Origin: Cordylochernes scorpioides
Lineage: Eukaryota > Arthropoda > Arachnida > Pseudoscorpiones > Chernetidae
Assembly (NCBI GenBank): GCA_030710605.1
Contig: CP092877.1
Span: 72,997,006 to 73,061,005, forward strand
Direction of reading: 5' to 3'
Length of the DNA: 64,000 nucleotides
In this document: positions 10,672-22,100 of the stretch, piece after piece
How positions within the stretch are numbered: position 1 is the stretch's first letter
How the letters are laid out: each line of letters opens with the position of its first letter
Made by a program: the position numbers and the translations under genes
Notes under the pieces: model-generated
Told to the model about the DNA's origin: nothing
Databases searched by the model: none
The model's input: only the letters and a program-made list of their open reading frames with translations

Positions 10672-10866
10672 AATCCCATTCCCATCCTTGGGCACTTTAT
10701 TTTTCCGTTCATCATTACTCTTCACAATTCATCCTTTCATACTTCATTCCTAAGGTTAGAAATAATCGTTATTTCTCCTTAAAATTAATTTCGATTTTTC
10801 GTTCAAAAGAAACACATGCGGGATCATTTTCAAATGTCGTTCTCCTATCTTGTATGACTTCATCTT
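10672..10866 (+). repeat. SINE family D, body only
   Basis: Begins within the last bases of the tRNA-like head (CCCATCCTTGG-CAC) and continues with TTTTTCCGTTCATCATTACT, the AGGTTAGAAATAATCGTTAT word and the AAGAAACACATGCGGGAT tail found in the other D copies. Confidence 0.8.
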
Positions 10867-10894
10867 GAAATTATATGTATGTACCTCTACAGAC

Positions 10895-11140
10895 CTATAA
10901 GCTTATGTCCATAAGTTCACTATAAACACGCCTAAGCTTCATTCCATAGAAAATACAGGGTATATCCCAAACCAATTCAATACAATAGTAGAGCGGTCTA
11001 GAGATTAATTTGACGAAACCGCTGATAGGGTTCACTACTGATGAGTCAAGCCCTCCCAAATATTTGTTCATCGCAGTAAGGACAGTAGAAATTTGATTTA
11101 TGAAAGAAACATTCTCGTCTTAATGTTTTAATTTGCATAG
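10895..11140 (-). repeat. family B copy
   Basis: Reverse-orientation family B. TTGAC-GAAACCGC is at about 11009-11021 and the loop word ACTACTGATGAGTCAA at about 11034-11049, then the CCTTACTGC-type left end (reversed) to about 11138. Confidence 0.8.
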
Positions 11141-11149
11141 TATAGATTG

Positions 11150-11479
11150 TGCGTTATTGGTTTGCATTAATTTATGTCTTAACTGTCCTTGTTCTTATTG
11201 TTTGCGAAATAGGATTTCTCTATGCAAATATTATATGTAATTTTACTGTCCTAAAATCTTTATGTCCATAGTTTTCTTTAATACCATTTCTAAGATTCCG
11301 CCCTTCAGTGTAACATATATAAGCAGAATGATCCAATACAGTATTAGAGCTCTAAAGAAGCAGTCTGGTGGATTAAATTGACGAAACCGCTTATGAACCA
11401 AGCCTTCCAAATATTTGTTCATTGCGCGCAGCAAGGACAGTAGAAATTTGATTTATGTATGAAATAAACATTCGTTGTT
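11150..11479 (-). repeat. family B copy, second in tandem
   Basis: A second reverse copy immediately beyond the first. The stem-loop region is deleted (AAACCGCTTATGAACCAAGC at about 11384-11403). The right part retains an open frame that also occurs in other copies, with the word FFRALILYWIILLIY. Confidence 0.8.
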
Positions 11480-11637
11480 AAAATTACTAATAGATTCTCA
11501 TAATGAGTATCTTTTTTATTTAAAAAACGCTAGCTTTCAAGCGTTAATCGCTCTTCAATGGGCTTACTATACTATCGACTTTATCCCACCAGAAATATTT
11601 ACAAAGATACTCATTGTAAGAATATATTAGTAATTTT
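11480..11637. mobile_element. 158-bp short inverted-repeat element
   Basis: Terminal inverted repeats of about 36 bp: AAAATTACTAATAGATTCTC at the left and its near-complement, ending ATTAGTAATTTT, at the right. It sits where family B sequence is interrupted, and a family B end resumes at about 11663. Non-coding. Confidence 0.7.
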
Positions 11638-11726
11638 AATACTTTTTTTCACAATTTTTATCATGAAAGAAACATTTGTGTCTTAATGTTTTCATTTGAT
11701 CTATATACAGTCAGAGTTTTACTGCA

Positions 11727-12434
11727 GTGTTCCACAATTTTAGTATATGTACCGCCGAACAAGCGTGTACAATGTTCCACTAAAGTTCCAATTTTAGTAT
11801 ATGTACCGCCGAACAAGCGTGTACAATGTTCCACTAAAGTTCCAATTTTAGTATATGTACCGCCGAACAAGCGTGTACAATGTTCCACTAAAGTTCCAAT
11901 TTTAGTATATGTACCGCCGAACAAGCGTGTACAATGTTCCACTAAAGTTCCAATTTTAGTATATGTATCGCTGAACAAGCGTGTACAATGTTCCACTAAA
12001 GTTCCAATTTTAGTATATGTACCGCCGAACAAGCGTGTACAATGTTCCACTAAAGTTCCAATTTTAGTATATGTATCGCTGTACAAGCGTGTACAATGTT
12101 CCACTAAAGTTCCAATTTTAGTATATGTATCGCTGAACAAGCGTGTACAATGTTCCACTAAAGTTCCAATTTTAGTATATGTACCGCCGAACAAGCGTGT
12201 ACAATGTTCCACTAAAGTTCCAATTTTAGTATATGTACCGCCGAACAAGCGTGTACAATGTTCCACTAAAGTTCCAATTTTAGTATATGTATCGCTGAAC
12301 AAGCGTGTACAATGTTCCACTAAAGTTCCAATTTTAGTATATGTATCGCTGTACAAGCGTGTACAATGTTCCACTAAAGTTCCAATTTTAGTAAAAGTAC
12401 CGCCGAACAAGCGTGTACAATGTTCCACTAAAGG
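11727..12434. repeat. 54-bp minisatellite, open on both strands
   Basis: About 13 copies of a 54-bp unit containing TATGTACCGCCGAACAAGCG. As 54 is a multiple of three, both strands read through: VQCSTKVPILVYVPPNKR on + and VEHCTRLFGGTYTKIGTL on -. Copies differ mainly between CCGCCGAA, TCGCTGAA and TCGCTGTA, which are not mainly synonymous. I treat the frames as a by-product of unit length, not a gene. Confidence 0.95.
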
Positions 12435-12700
12435 ATGGTATATAGACTTGGAAGCCTATAGAGATAATTCTGAACAGGGTGGGTCATTAATGACTCACCA
12501 ATAATAATGATGATGATACTAAGGGGTAAAACGACAATTTCCTGTGAAATGGTTTAATTGTACGTTCCTCCCTGGAGAGTGGTGTCAGAACGCTGTCAGA
12601 ATGGCATTTCTCTGTACCATGGAACATTGGTGATTTCAAACTATGGATGGTTTATCATATGCAAGTAGTTATTTCCTTGTCACTATTACACTACTGATTC
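12435..12700. other. unique spacer
   Basis: Non-repetitive. It has a near-palindrome GGTGGGTCATTAATGACTCA at about 12478. No gene seen. Confidence 0.5.
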
Positions 12701-13272
12701 AATCAATAAGTAATCAAGGGTTTCGTTTCTTTTTCTTTTTTTTTTCTCGATATTTCGGGCTAACATGCTCTTCACCACGGAGATCCTGAAGTTCCAGGCG
12801 TGAAGTAGTACAGTAAACTCTCCTATAACGCTATTAATGTGTTCCGTGTTATATGAAATCGCGTTGTACGAAATATAACTTGTATAACGCGAATGTTGTT
12901 AGGGTAAATTGTGTTAGTGACAAATATCATGTGAAAATGTATTGTATAAAATGATGTATATAGGAAAAATAATTATATACTAAAACAAAACTAAATGTTA
13001 TTTTATATGCAAATGTATTGTACAGTTGTTAATAAGGAAATTTCCGCATTTTATTTTATAACGCGTTATACGAAAATTCGCGTTGTATAAATAAATTTGT
13101 GGCAATTTTTTTTATCGCGTCGTACGAAATCGCGTTGTAAAAACTGGCGTTATAGGAGAGTCTACTGTACTTTAGGATATCCGTGTTGAAGGACATATTA
13201 ACAAGGACTAATATCCCCAAAGCACGAGAAATAAAAGAAATAAGAAACTAAACCCTTGATTCCTTATTGGTT
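12701..13272. mobile_element. family I long inverted-repeat element, copy 1
   Basis: Outer arms AATCAATAAGTAATCAAGGG (12701-12720) and its near-complement (13253-13272) extend inward for about 90-100 bp. They include CTCTTCACCACGGAGATCCT at left and its counterpart at right. Its middle holds a different 357-bp element. A second family I copy is at 48139-49286. Confidence 0.8.
12811..13167. mobile_element. pogo/Tc1-like short element nested in family I
   Basis: Terminal inverted repeats CAGTAAACTCTCCTATAACG and CGTTATAGGAGAGTCTACTG (one mismatch), flanked by TA on both sides. Length 357 bp, no transposase. Inner sequence repeats GCGTTGTACGAAAT-like words. The CAGTA start and TA target fit pogo/Tc1-type transposases. 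Confidence 0.9.
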
Positions 13273-13446
13273 AAATAAAAGTGTAAAAGCAGGGAATATA
13301 TATGTTATATTAAAATATTATTTTATTTAAAAATATATATATTTCATAGAATCAAATACTCTGTTAAATCGACCGCCAGAGGTCACGCTTCCCCTATAAA
13401 AACTCATTGTTGTTGTTTCCCGATGGCCTTTTTAGGCCCCTCCAAC
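13273..13446. other. AT-rich spacer
   Basis: Runs of T/A and a family-like phrase AGGCCCCTCCAACTGT at 13434, also seen in the 8.7/9.1-kb duplication (CCAGGCCCCTCCAACAGTGC). No gene seen. Confidence 0.45.
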
Positions 13447-13945
13447 TGTACCCAGAGTTGCTAGCTAATGCACGGTCGATGCTGTACAGTGCACAGAGTC
13501 GCTAACTGATGCAATGTCTGTGCTAAATAGTGCAAAGAGTGGCTAAATACTGCAGTGTTATTGCCGTACAGTGCAGAGAGTTTCTAGCTACTGCAATGTT
13601 ATTGCTAAACAGTGCAGAGAGTTTCTAGCTACTGCAATGTTATTGCCAAACAGTGCAGAGAGTTTCTAGCTACTGCAATGTTATTGCCAAACAGTGCAGA
13701 GAGTTTCTAGCTACTGCAGTGTTAGTGCCAAACAGTGCAGAGAGTTTATAGATACTGCAGTGTTATTGCCAAACAGTGCAGAGAGTTTCTAGATACTACA
13801 ATGTTATTGCCGCACAGTACCCAGAGTCGCTATCTACCGCAGTATCAGTGCCATACGGTGTAAAGATCCGTTACTGCAGTGTCAGTACCTCACAGTGTCC
13901 AGAGTTGCTAACTACTGCAGTTCCAGTGCCGTACAGTGCCCATGG
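13447..13945. repeat. 41-bp satellite, minor block
   Basis: About 12 copies of a 41-bp unit (AGAGTTTCTAGCTACTGCAA, TGTTATTGCCAAACAGTGC). It is clearly the same family as the large satellite at 19148-26607 but more diverged and without higher-order structure. Confidence 0.93.
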
Positions 13946-14054
13946 TCGGAGAACCAATTTGTCTCCGAGCCGCTCAATCGGCGGCCTTCCCGCCTCAGCT
14001 GACCTCGGCACAATACTCCGCCGCCCACGATCCCGCAACAGGTTTGGGAGGTCG
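13946..14054. other. GC-rich unique junction
   Basis: About 100 bp of GC-rich non-repetitive sequence joining the 41-bp and 52-bp arrays. No gene seen. Confidence 0.5.
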
Positions 14055-17000
14055 CGGCTAGGGATGGTTTGTTCCCGTTGTTGGACCTCGGAGTATAGTC
14101 CCACAGTGGCGAGGGATGGTTTGTTCCCGTTGTTGGACCTCGGAGTATAGTCCCACAGTGGCGAGGGATGGTTTGTTCCCGTTGTTGGACCTCGGAGTAT
14201 AGTCCCACAGTGGCGAGGGATGGTTTGTTCCCGTTGTTGGACCTCGCAGTATAGTTTCTCAGTGGCGAGGGATGGTTTGTTCCCGTTGTTGGACCTCGGA
14301 GTATAGTCTCACAGTGGCGAGGGATGGTTTGTTCCCGTTGTAGGACCTCGGAGTATGGTTTCTCAGCGGCGAGGGATGGTTTGTTCCCGTTGTTGGACCT
14401 CGGAGTATAGTCCCACAGTCGCGAGGGATGGTTTGTTCCCGTTGTTGGACCTTGGAGTATAGTTTCTCAGTGGCGAGGGATGGTTTGTTCCCGTTGTTGG
14501 AACTCAGAGTATAGTTTCTCAGTGGCGAGGGATGGTTTGTTCCCGTTGTAGGACCTCGGAGTATGGTTTCTCAGCGGCGAGGGATGGTTTGTTCCCGTTG
14601 TTGGACCTCGGAGTATAGTCCCACAGTCGCGAGGGATGGTTTGTTCCCGTTGTTGGACCTTGGAGTATAGTTTCTCAGTGGCGAGGGATGGTTTGTTCCC
14701 GTTGTTGGACCTCGGAGTATAGTCCCACAGTCGCGAGGGATGGTTTGTTCCCGTTGTTGGACCTCGGAGTATAGTTTCTCAGTGGCGAGGGATGGTTTGT
14801 TCCCGTTGTTGGAACTCAGAGTATAGTCCCAAAGTGGCGAGGGATGTTCCCGTTGTTGGAACTCGGAGTATAGTTTCTCAGTGGCGAGAGATGGTTTGTT
14901 CCCGTTGTTGGACCTCGGAGTATAGTCCCACAGTGGCGAGGGATGGCTTGTTCCCGTTGTTGGACCTCGGAGTATAGTCCCACAGTGGCGAGGGATGGCT
15001 TGTTCCCGTTGTTGGACCTCGGAGTATAGTCCCACAGTGGCGAGGGATGGTTTGTTCCCGTTGTAGGACCTCGGAGTATAGTTTCTCAGTGGCGAGGGAT
15101 GGTTTGTTCCCGTTGTTGGACCTCGGAGTATAGTCCCACAGTGGCGAGGGATGGTTTGTTCCCGTTGTTAGACCTCGGAGTATAGTCCCACAGTGGCGAG
15201 GGATGGTTTGTTCCCGTTGTTGGACCTCGGAGTATAGTCCCACAGTGGCGAGAGATGGTTTGTTCCCGTTGTTGGACCTCGGAGTATAGTCCCACAGTGG
15301 CGAGGGATGGCTTGTTCCCATTGTTGGACCTCGGAGTATAGTCCCACAGTGGCGAGGGATGGTTTGTTCCCGTTGTTGGACCTCGGAGTATAGTCCCACA
15401 GTGGCGAGGGATGGCTTGTTCGCGTTGTTGGACCTCGGAGTATAGTCCCACAGTGGCGAGGGATGGTTTGTTCCCGTTGTTGGACCTCGGAGTATAGTCC
15501 CACAGTGGCGAGGGATGGTTTGTTCCCGTTGTTGGACCTCGGAGTATAGTTTCTCAGTGGCGAGGGATGGTTTGTTCCCGTTGTTGGAACTCGGAGTATA
15601 GTTTCTCAGTGGCGAGGGATGGTTTGTTCCCGTTGTTGGACCTCGGAGTATAGTTTCTCAGTGGCGAGGGATGGTTTGTTCCCGTTGTTGGAACTCGGAG
15701 TATAGTTTCTCAGTGGAGAGGGATGGTTTGTTCCCGTTGTTGGAACTCGGAGTATAGTCCCACAGTGGCGAGGGATGGTTTGTTCCCGTTGTTGGACCTC
15801 GGAGTATAGTCCCACAGTGGCGAGGGATGGTTTGTTCCCGTTGTTGGACCTCGGAGTATAGTTTCTCAGTGGCGAGGGATGGTTTGTTCCCATTGTTGGA
15901 CCTCGAAGTATAGTCCCACAGTGGCGAGGGATGGTTTGTTCCCGTTGTTGGACCTCGGAGTATAGTTTCTCAGTGGCGAGGGATGGTTTGTTCCCATTGT
16001 TGGACCTTGGAGTATAGTCCCACAGTGGCGAGGGATGGTTTGTTCCCGTTGTTGGACCTCGGAGTATAGTTTCTCAGTGGAGAGGGATGGTTTGTTCCCG
16101 TTGTTGGAACTCGGAGTATAGTCCCACAGTGGCGAGGGATGGCTTGTTCGCGTTGTTGGACCTCGGAGTATAGTCCCACAGTGGCGAGGGATGGTTTGTT
16201 CCCGTTGTTGGACCTCGGAGTATAGTTTCTCAGTGGAGAGGGATGGTTTGTTCCCGTTGTTGGAACTCGGAGTATAGTCCCACGGTGGCGAGGGATGGCT
16301 TGTTCGCGTTGTTGGACCTCGGAGTATAGTCCCACAGTGGCGAGGGATGGTTTGTTCCCGTTGTTGGACCTCGGAGTATAGTCCCACAGTGGCGAGGGAT
16401 GGTTTGTTCCCGTTGTTGGACCTCGGAGTATAGTCCCACAGTGGCGAGGGATGGTTTGTTCCCGTTGTTGGACCTCGGAGTATAGTTTCTCAGTGGAGAG
16501 GGATGGTTTGTTCCCGTTGTTGGAACTCGGAGTATAGTCCCACGGTGGCGAGGGATGGCTTGTTCGCGTTGTTGGACCTCGGAGTATAGTCCCACAGTGG
16601 CGAGGGATGGTTTGTTCCCGTTGTTGGACCTCGGAGTATAGTCCCACAGTGGCGAGGGATGGTTTGTTCCCGTTGTTGGAACTCGGAGTATAGTTTCTCA
16701 GTGGAGAGGGATGGTTTGTTCCCGTTGTTGGAACTCGGAGTATAGTCCCACAGTGGCGAGGGATGGCTTGTTCCCGTTGTTGGACCTCGGAGTATAGTTT
16801 CTCAGTGGCGAGGGATGGTTTGTTCCCATTGTTGGACCTTGGAGTATAGTCCCACAGTGGCGAGGGATGGTTTGTTCCCGTTGTTGGACCTCGGAGTATA
16901 GTTTCTCAGTGGAGAGGGATGGTTTGTTCCCGTTGTTGGACCTCGGAGTATAGTCCCACAGTGGCGTGGGATGGCTTGTTCGCGTTGTTGGACCTCGGAG

Positions 17001-18150
17001 TATAGTTTCTAAGTGGCGAGGGATGGTTTGTTCCCGTTGTTGGACCTCGGAGTATAGTCCCACAGTGGCGAGGGATGGTTTGTTCCCGTTGTTGGACCTC
17101 GGAGTATAGTTTCTCAGTGGCGAGGGATGGTTTGTTCCCGTTGTTGGAACTCGGAGTATAGTTTCTCAGTGGCGAGGGATGGTTTGTTCCCGTTGTTGGA
17201 CCTCGGAGTATAGTTTCTCAGTGGAGAGGGATGGTTTGTTCCCGTTGTTGGACCTCGGAGTATAGTTTCTCAGTGGCGAGGGATGGTTTGTTCCCGTTGT
17301 TGGACCTCGGAGTATAGTCCCACAGTGGCGAGGGATGGTTTGTTCCCGTTGTTGGACCTCGGAGTATAGTTTCTCAGTGGCGATGGATGGTTTGTTCCCG
17401 TTGTTGGAACTCGGAGTATAGTCCCACAGTGGCGAGGGATGGTTTGTTCCCGTTGTTGGACCTCGGAGTATAGTTTCTCAGTGGCGAGGGATGGTTTGTT
17501 CCCGTTGTTGGAACTCGGAGTATAGTCCCACAGTGGCGAGGGATGGTTTGTTCCCGTTGTTGGACCTCGGAGTATAGTTTCTCAGTAGCGAGGGATGGTT
17601 TGTTCCCGTTGTTGGACCTCGGAGTATAGTCCTACAGTGGCGAGGGATGGTTTGTTCCCGTTGTTGGACCTCAGAGTATAGTTCCACAAGGGCGAGGGAT
17701 GGTTTGTTCCCGTTGTTGGACCTTGCAGTACAGTCCCACAGTGGCGAGAGATGGTTTGTTCCCGTTTTTTGGACCTCAGAGAACAGTTCCAAAGTGGCGA
17801 GGGATGGTTTGTTCCCGTTGTTGGACCTTTCAGTACAGTCCCACAGTGGCGAGAGATGGTTTGTTCCCGTTTTTTGGACCTCAGAGAACAGTTCCAAAGT
17901 GGCGAGGGATGGTTTGTTACGGTTATTACCCTTTGCAGACAGTTCCATAGTTGCGAGGCATGTTTTCCATTGTGTGACCTTGGAACACAGCTACAAACAT
18001 CGGTCAATGGTAGTTTGCTCCCATTGTTGGAATTTGGAGAAAAATCGAACAACGTAAAATGACAGTTTGTTCTCAATATTATACCTTGGAACACAATTCT
18101 ACAGCAGCCGGAGCCAATTTATTCCCGTTGTAAGACATTGACACACACAG
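14055..18150. repeat. 52-bp minisatellite, about 75 copies
   Basis: Unit of 52 bp with GGGATGGTTTGTTCCCGTTG then TTGGACCTCGGAGTATAG. Two main variants alternate after TATAG: TCCCACAGTGGCGA or TTTCTCAGTGGCGA. Uniform to about 17640, then progressively degenerate to about 18150 (altered lengths, GAACAGTTCCAAAG forms). Many frames run through it and none is credible as a gene. Confidence 0.96.
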
Positions 18151-18460
18151 CTCCTAAATAACTAAGGAGATTTTTTTCATTGTTAAAGCCCAAAGTTTTC
18201 GTCCTTCAAATAAGACCAGAAATTTCTTGATCAATATTGAGTGAAATGACATCAAGACGTACCAGTCAAATTAAACTGTAGTTGGAATAATACATGCTAC
18301 ACAAAAGGACCAGAATCAATAACAAATCGTGGAAAGTTGATAGAAATTGCTAATAGCAATGCACAATATGGAAAAGATTGTACGCATAAGAGAGTAATAG
18401 AGATAGATTGAAACTACCTTATTACATTGTCCATATAAGATTAAATACAGAATAAATATA
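18151..18460. other. AT-rich unique sequence
   Basis: Non-repetitive AT-rich sequence between the decayed end of the 52-bp array and a family F element. No gene seen. Confidence 0.5.
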
Positions 18461-18661
18461 CACTAATGGTCAAAACTTAAGAAAGTTTCATATTTTGACG
18501 TTTTCGGTCGTCTCTGATATTTTGAAGGAGACAAAGATTGTTCACACACTTGGTTATCTCGTGTGTCTTCAATAAAGGTCACTGTAATATCTTTCAGTTA
18601 TTGTCTGAATCCTGATATACAGGCTAAAAGGTACAACTTCCTTAAGTTTTGTAGATTAATG
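18461..18661 (-). mobile_element. family F short element, single-unit form
   Basis: 201 bp flanked by TA. Ends are CACTAATGGTCAAAACTTAA and its near-complement CTTAAGTTTTGTAGATTAAT. The interior matches, reversed, one 123-bp unit of the arrays at 41867, 51579 and 57283. TA target and ends fit a Tc1/mariner-type non-autonomous element. Confidence 0.88.
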
Positions 18662-18666
18662 TATAT

Positions 18667-19011
18667 TGTTGCATCATGGCTAATGTACCTTATTACCCTT
18701 ATTTTTCATATATTTTAAATTCAAATTTATATTTTATATTTATTTTATTAAACAGAATACATATATATTATAAACAGATTAATGTATTATAAAATCACCC
18801 ATTTGTAGTTTGGTTATACTGTGTGACATCACTACTCTCTTTGATGTGAGAAATAAATAAATTATTCTGGAGGCTACTTAAAGTAGAGTTATCTCATTAT
18901 TACCTTATCTAACCTTGTAGAATGGTTGAAACATGTTCTGGTAAGATGCAAGATCCGGCACAGGAGAGAATCAAGGTTGAAGAGTCTGCCAAGCCTCAAC
19001 CTGGTACAACA
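18667..19011 (+). mobile_element. solo LTR, family G copy 4
   Basis: 345 bp, TGTTGCA to TACAACA, flanked by ATAT at 18663-18666 and 19012-19015. It is the most diverged copy, but an ATG near 18922 still opens a similar peptide (MVETCSGK, then KVEESAKPQPGTTI) running to the LTR end. Confidence 0.75.
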
Positions 19012-19015
19012 ATAT

Positions 19016-19147
19016 GATTAAATAATATTAAATATAATGATAAATATATAGAAACAATAGATATATATTCAATGTCAACCTTAGTGGCGCCCGACGCGGA
19101 GTACTCCTCCACCGATGGACTGCAAGTGTTCTTTCCCACAGAGTGGG
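19016..19147. other. spacer with tRNA-Lys-type primer-binding-like site
   Basis: TGGCGCCCGACGCGGAG at 19083 resembles the retroviral/gypsy primer-binding site complementary to the 3' end of tRNA-Lys. No LTR end lies directly before it, so it may be a remnant or chance. Confidence 0.3.
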
Positions 19148-22100
19148 CAGTTACAAAGAGTTGCTAGATACTGCAGTGTTATTGTCGTACAGTACAAAGA
19201 GTTGATAGATACTGCAGTGTTATTGTCGTACAGTACAAAGAGTTGCTAGATACTGCAGTGTTATTGCCGTACAGTACAAAGAGTTGATAGATACTGCAGT
19301 GTTATTGTCGTACAGTGCCCAGGGTCGAAAGCTACTGCAGTGTCAATGCCAAATAGTGCAATAGTTGCTAGATACTGCAGTGTTATTGTCGTACAGTACA
19401 AAGAGTTGCTAGATACTGCAGTGTTATTGTCATACAGTACAAAGAGTTGATAGATACTGCAGTGTTATTGTCGTACAGTACAAAGAGTTGCTAGATACTG
19501 CAGTGTTATTGTCGTACAGTACAAAGAGTTGCTAGATACTGCAGTGTTATTGTCGTACAGTACAAAGAGTTGCTAGATACTGCAGTGTTATTGTCGTACA
19601 GTACAAAGAGTTGCTAGATACTGCAGTGTTATTGTCGTACAGTACAAAGAGTTGCTAGATACTGCAGTGTTATTGTCGTACAGTACAAAGAGTTGCTAGA
19701 TACTGCAGTGTTATTGTCGTACAGTACAAAGAGTTGCTAGATACTGCAGTGTTATTGTCGTACAGTACAAAGAGTTGATAGATACTGCAGTGTTATTGTC
19801 GTACAGTGTCCAGGGTCGAAAGCTACTGCAGTGTCAATGCCAAATAGTGCAATAGTTGCTAGATACTGCAGTGTTATTGTCGTACAGTACAAAGAGTTGA
19901 TAGATACTGCAGTGTTATTGTCGTACAGTGCCCAGGGTCGAAAGCTACTGCAGTGTCAATGCCAAATAGTGCAATAGTTGCTAGATACTGCAGTGTCAAT
20001 GCCAAATAGTGCAATAGTTGCTAGATACTGCAGTGTTATTGTCGTACAGTACAAAGAGTTGCTAGATACTGCAGTGTTATTGTCGTACAGTGCCCAGGGG
20101 TCGATAGCTACTGCAGTGTCAATGCCAAATAGTGCAATAGTTGCTAGATACTGCAGTGTTATTGTCGTACAGTGCCCAGGGTCGCTAGCTACTGCAGTGT
20201 CAGTGCCAAATAGTGCAATAGTTGCTAGATATTGCAGTGTTATTGTCGTACAGTGCCCAGAGTCGCTAGACACTGCAGTGTCAGTGCCAAAATGTGCAAT
20301 AGTTGCTAGATACTGCAGTGTCAATGCCAAATAGTGCAATAGTTGCTAGATACTGCAGTGTTATTGTCGTACAGTACAAAGAGTTGCTAGATACTGCAGT
20401 GTTATTGTCGTACAGTGCCCAGGGTCGAAAGCTACTGCAGTGTCAATGCCAAATAGTGCAATAGTTGCTAGATACTGCAGTGTTATTGTCGTACAGTACA
20501 AAGAGTTGATAGATACTGCAGTGTTATTGTCGTACAGTGCCCAGGGTCGATAGCTACTGCAGTGTCAATGCCAAATAGTGCAATAGTTGCTAGATACTGC
20601 AGTGTTATTGTCGTACAGTACAAAGAGTTGATAGATACTGCAGTGTTATTGTCGTACAGTGCCCAGGGTCGATAGCTACTGCAGTGTCAATGCCAAATAG
20701 TGCAATAGTTGCTAGATACTGCAGTGTTATTGTCGTACAGTACAAAGAGTTGATAGATACTGCAGTGTTATTGTCGTACAGTGCCCAGGGTCGATAGCTA
20801 CTGCAGTGTCAATGCCAAATAGTGCAATAGTTGCTAGATACTGCAGTGTTATTGTCGTACAGTACAAAGAGTTGATAGATACTGCAGTGTTATTGTCGTA
20901 CAGTGCCCAGGGTCGATAGCTACTGCAGTGTCAATGCCAAATAGTGCAATAGTTGCTAGATACTGCAGTGTTATTGTCGTACAGTACAAAGAGTTGATAG
21001 ATATCTGCAGTGTTATTGTCATACAGTACAAAGAGTTGATAGATACTGCAGTGTTATTGTCGTACAGTACAAAGAGTTGCTAGATACTGCAGTGTTATTG
21101 TCGTACAGTACAAAGAGTTGCTAGATACTGCAGTGTTATTGTCGTACAGTACAAAGAGTTGCTAGATACTGCAGTGTTATTGTCGTACAGTACAAAGAGT
21201 TGCTAGATACTGCAGTGTTATTGTCGTACAGTACAAAGAGTTGCTAGATACTGCAGTGTTATTGTCGTACAGTACAAAGAGTTGCTAGATACTGCAGTGT
21301 TATTGTCGTAGAGTACAAAGAGTTGATAGATACTGCAGTGTTATTGTCGTACAGTGTCCAGGGTCGAAAGCTACTGGCAGTGTCAATGCCAAATAGTGCA
21401 ATAGTTGCTAGATACTGCAGTGTTATTGTCGTACAGTACAAAGAGTTGATAGATACTGCAGTGTTATTGTCGTACAGTGCCCAGGGTCGAAAGCTACTGC
21501 AGTGTCAATGCCAAATAGTGCAATAGTTGCTAGATACTGCAGTGCCAATGCCAAATAGTGCAATAGTTGCTAGATACTGCAGTGTTATTGTCGTACAGTA
21601 CAAAGAGTTGCTAGATACTGCAGTGTTATTGTCGTACAGTGCCCAGGGTCGATAGCTACTGCAGTGTCAATGCCAAATAGTGCAATAGTTGCTAGATACT
21701 GCAGTGTTATTGTCGTACAGTGCCCAGGGTCGCTAGCTACTGCAGTGTCAGTGCCAAATAGTGCAATAGTTGCTAGATACTGCAGTGTTATTGTCGTACA
21801 GTGCCCAGAGTCGCTAGACACTGCAGTGTCAGTGCCAAAATGTGCAATAGTTGCTAGATACTGCAGTGTCAATGCCAAATAGTGCAATAGTTGCTAGATA
21901 CTGCAGTGTTATTGTCGTACAGTACAAAGAGTTGCTAGATACTGCAGTGTTATTGTCGTACAGTGCCCAGGGTCGAAAGCTACTGCAGTGTCAATGCCAA
22001 ATAGTGCAATAGTTGCTAGATACTGCAGTGTTATTGTCGTACAGTACAAAGAGTTGATAGATACTGCAGTGTTATTGTCGTACAGTGGCCCAGGGTCGAT

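Noticed and set aside
10990..11055. Hammerhead ribozyme in family B (GAAA and CTGATGA with pairing flanks)
   Set aside because: The boxes are present in permuted order and the flanking stem co-varies. The 19 bases between GAAA and CTGATGA cannot supply stem III, the U-H cleavage site and stem I together. Kept only as a co-varying stem.
14055..17950. Many 100-225-codon minus-strand frames
   Set aside because: They are overlapping readings of the 52-bp unit, broken wherever unit length changes. Several frames are equally open.
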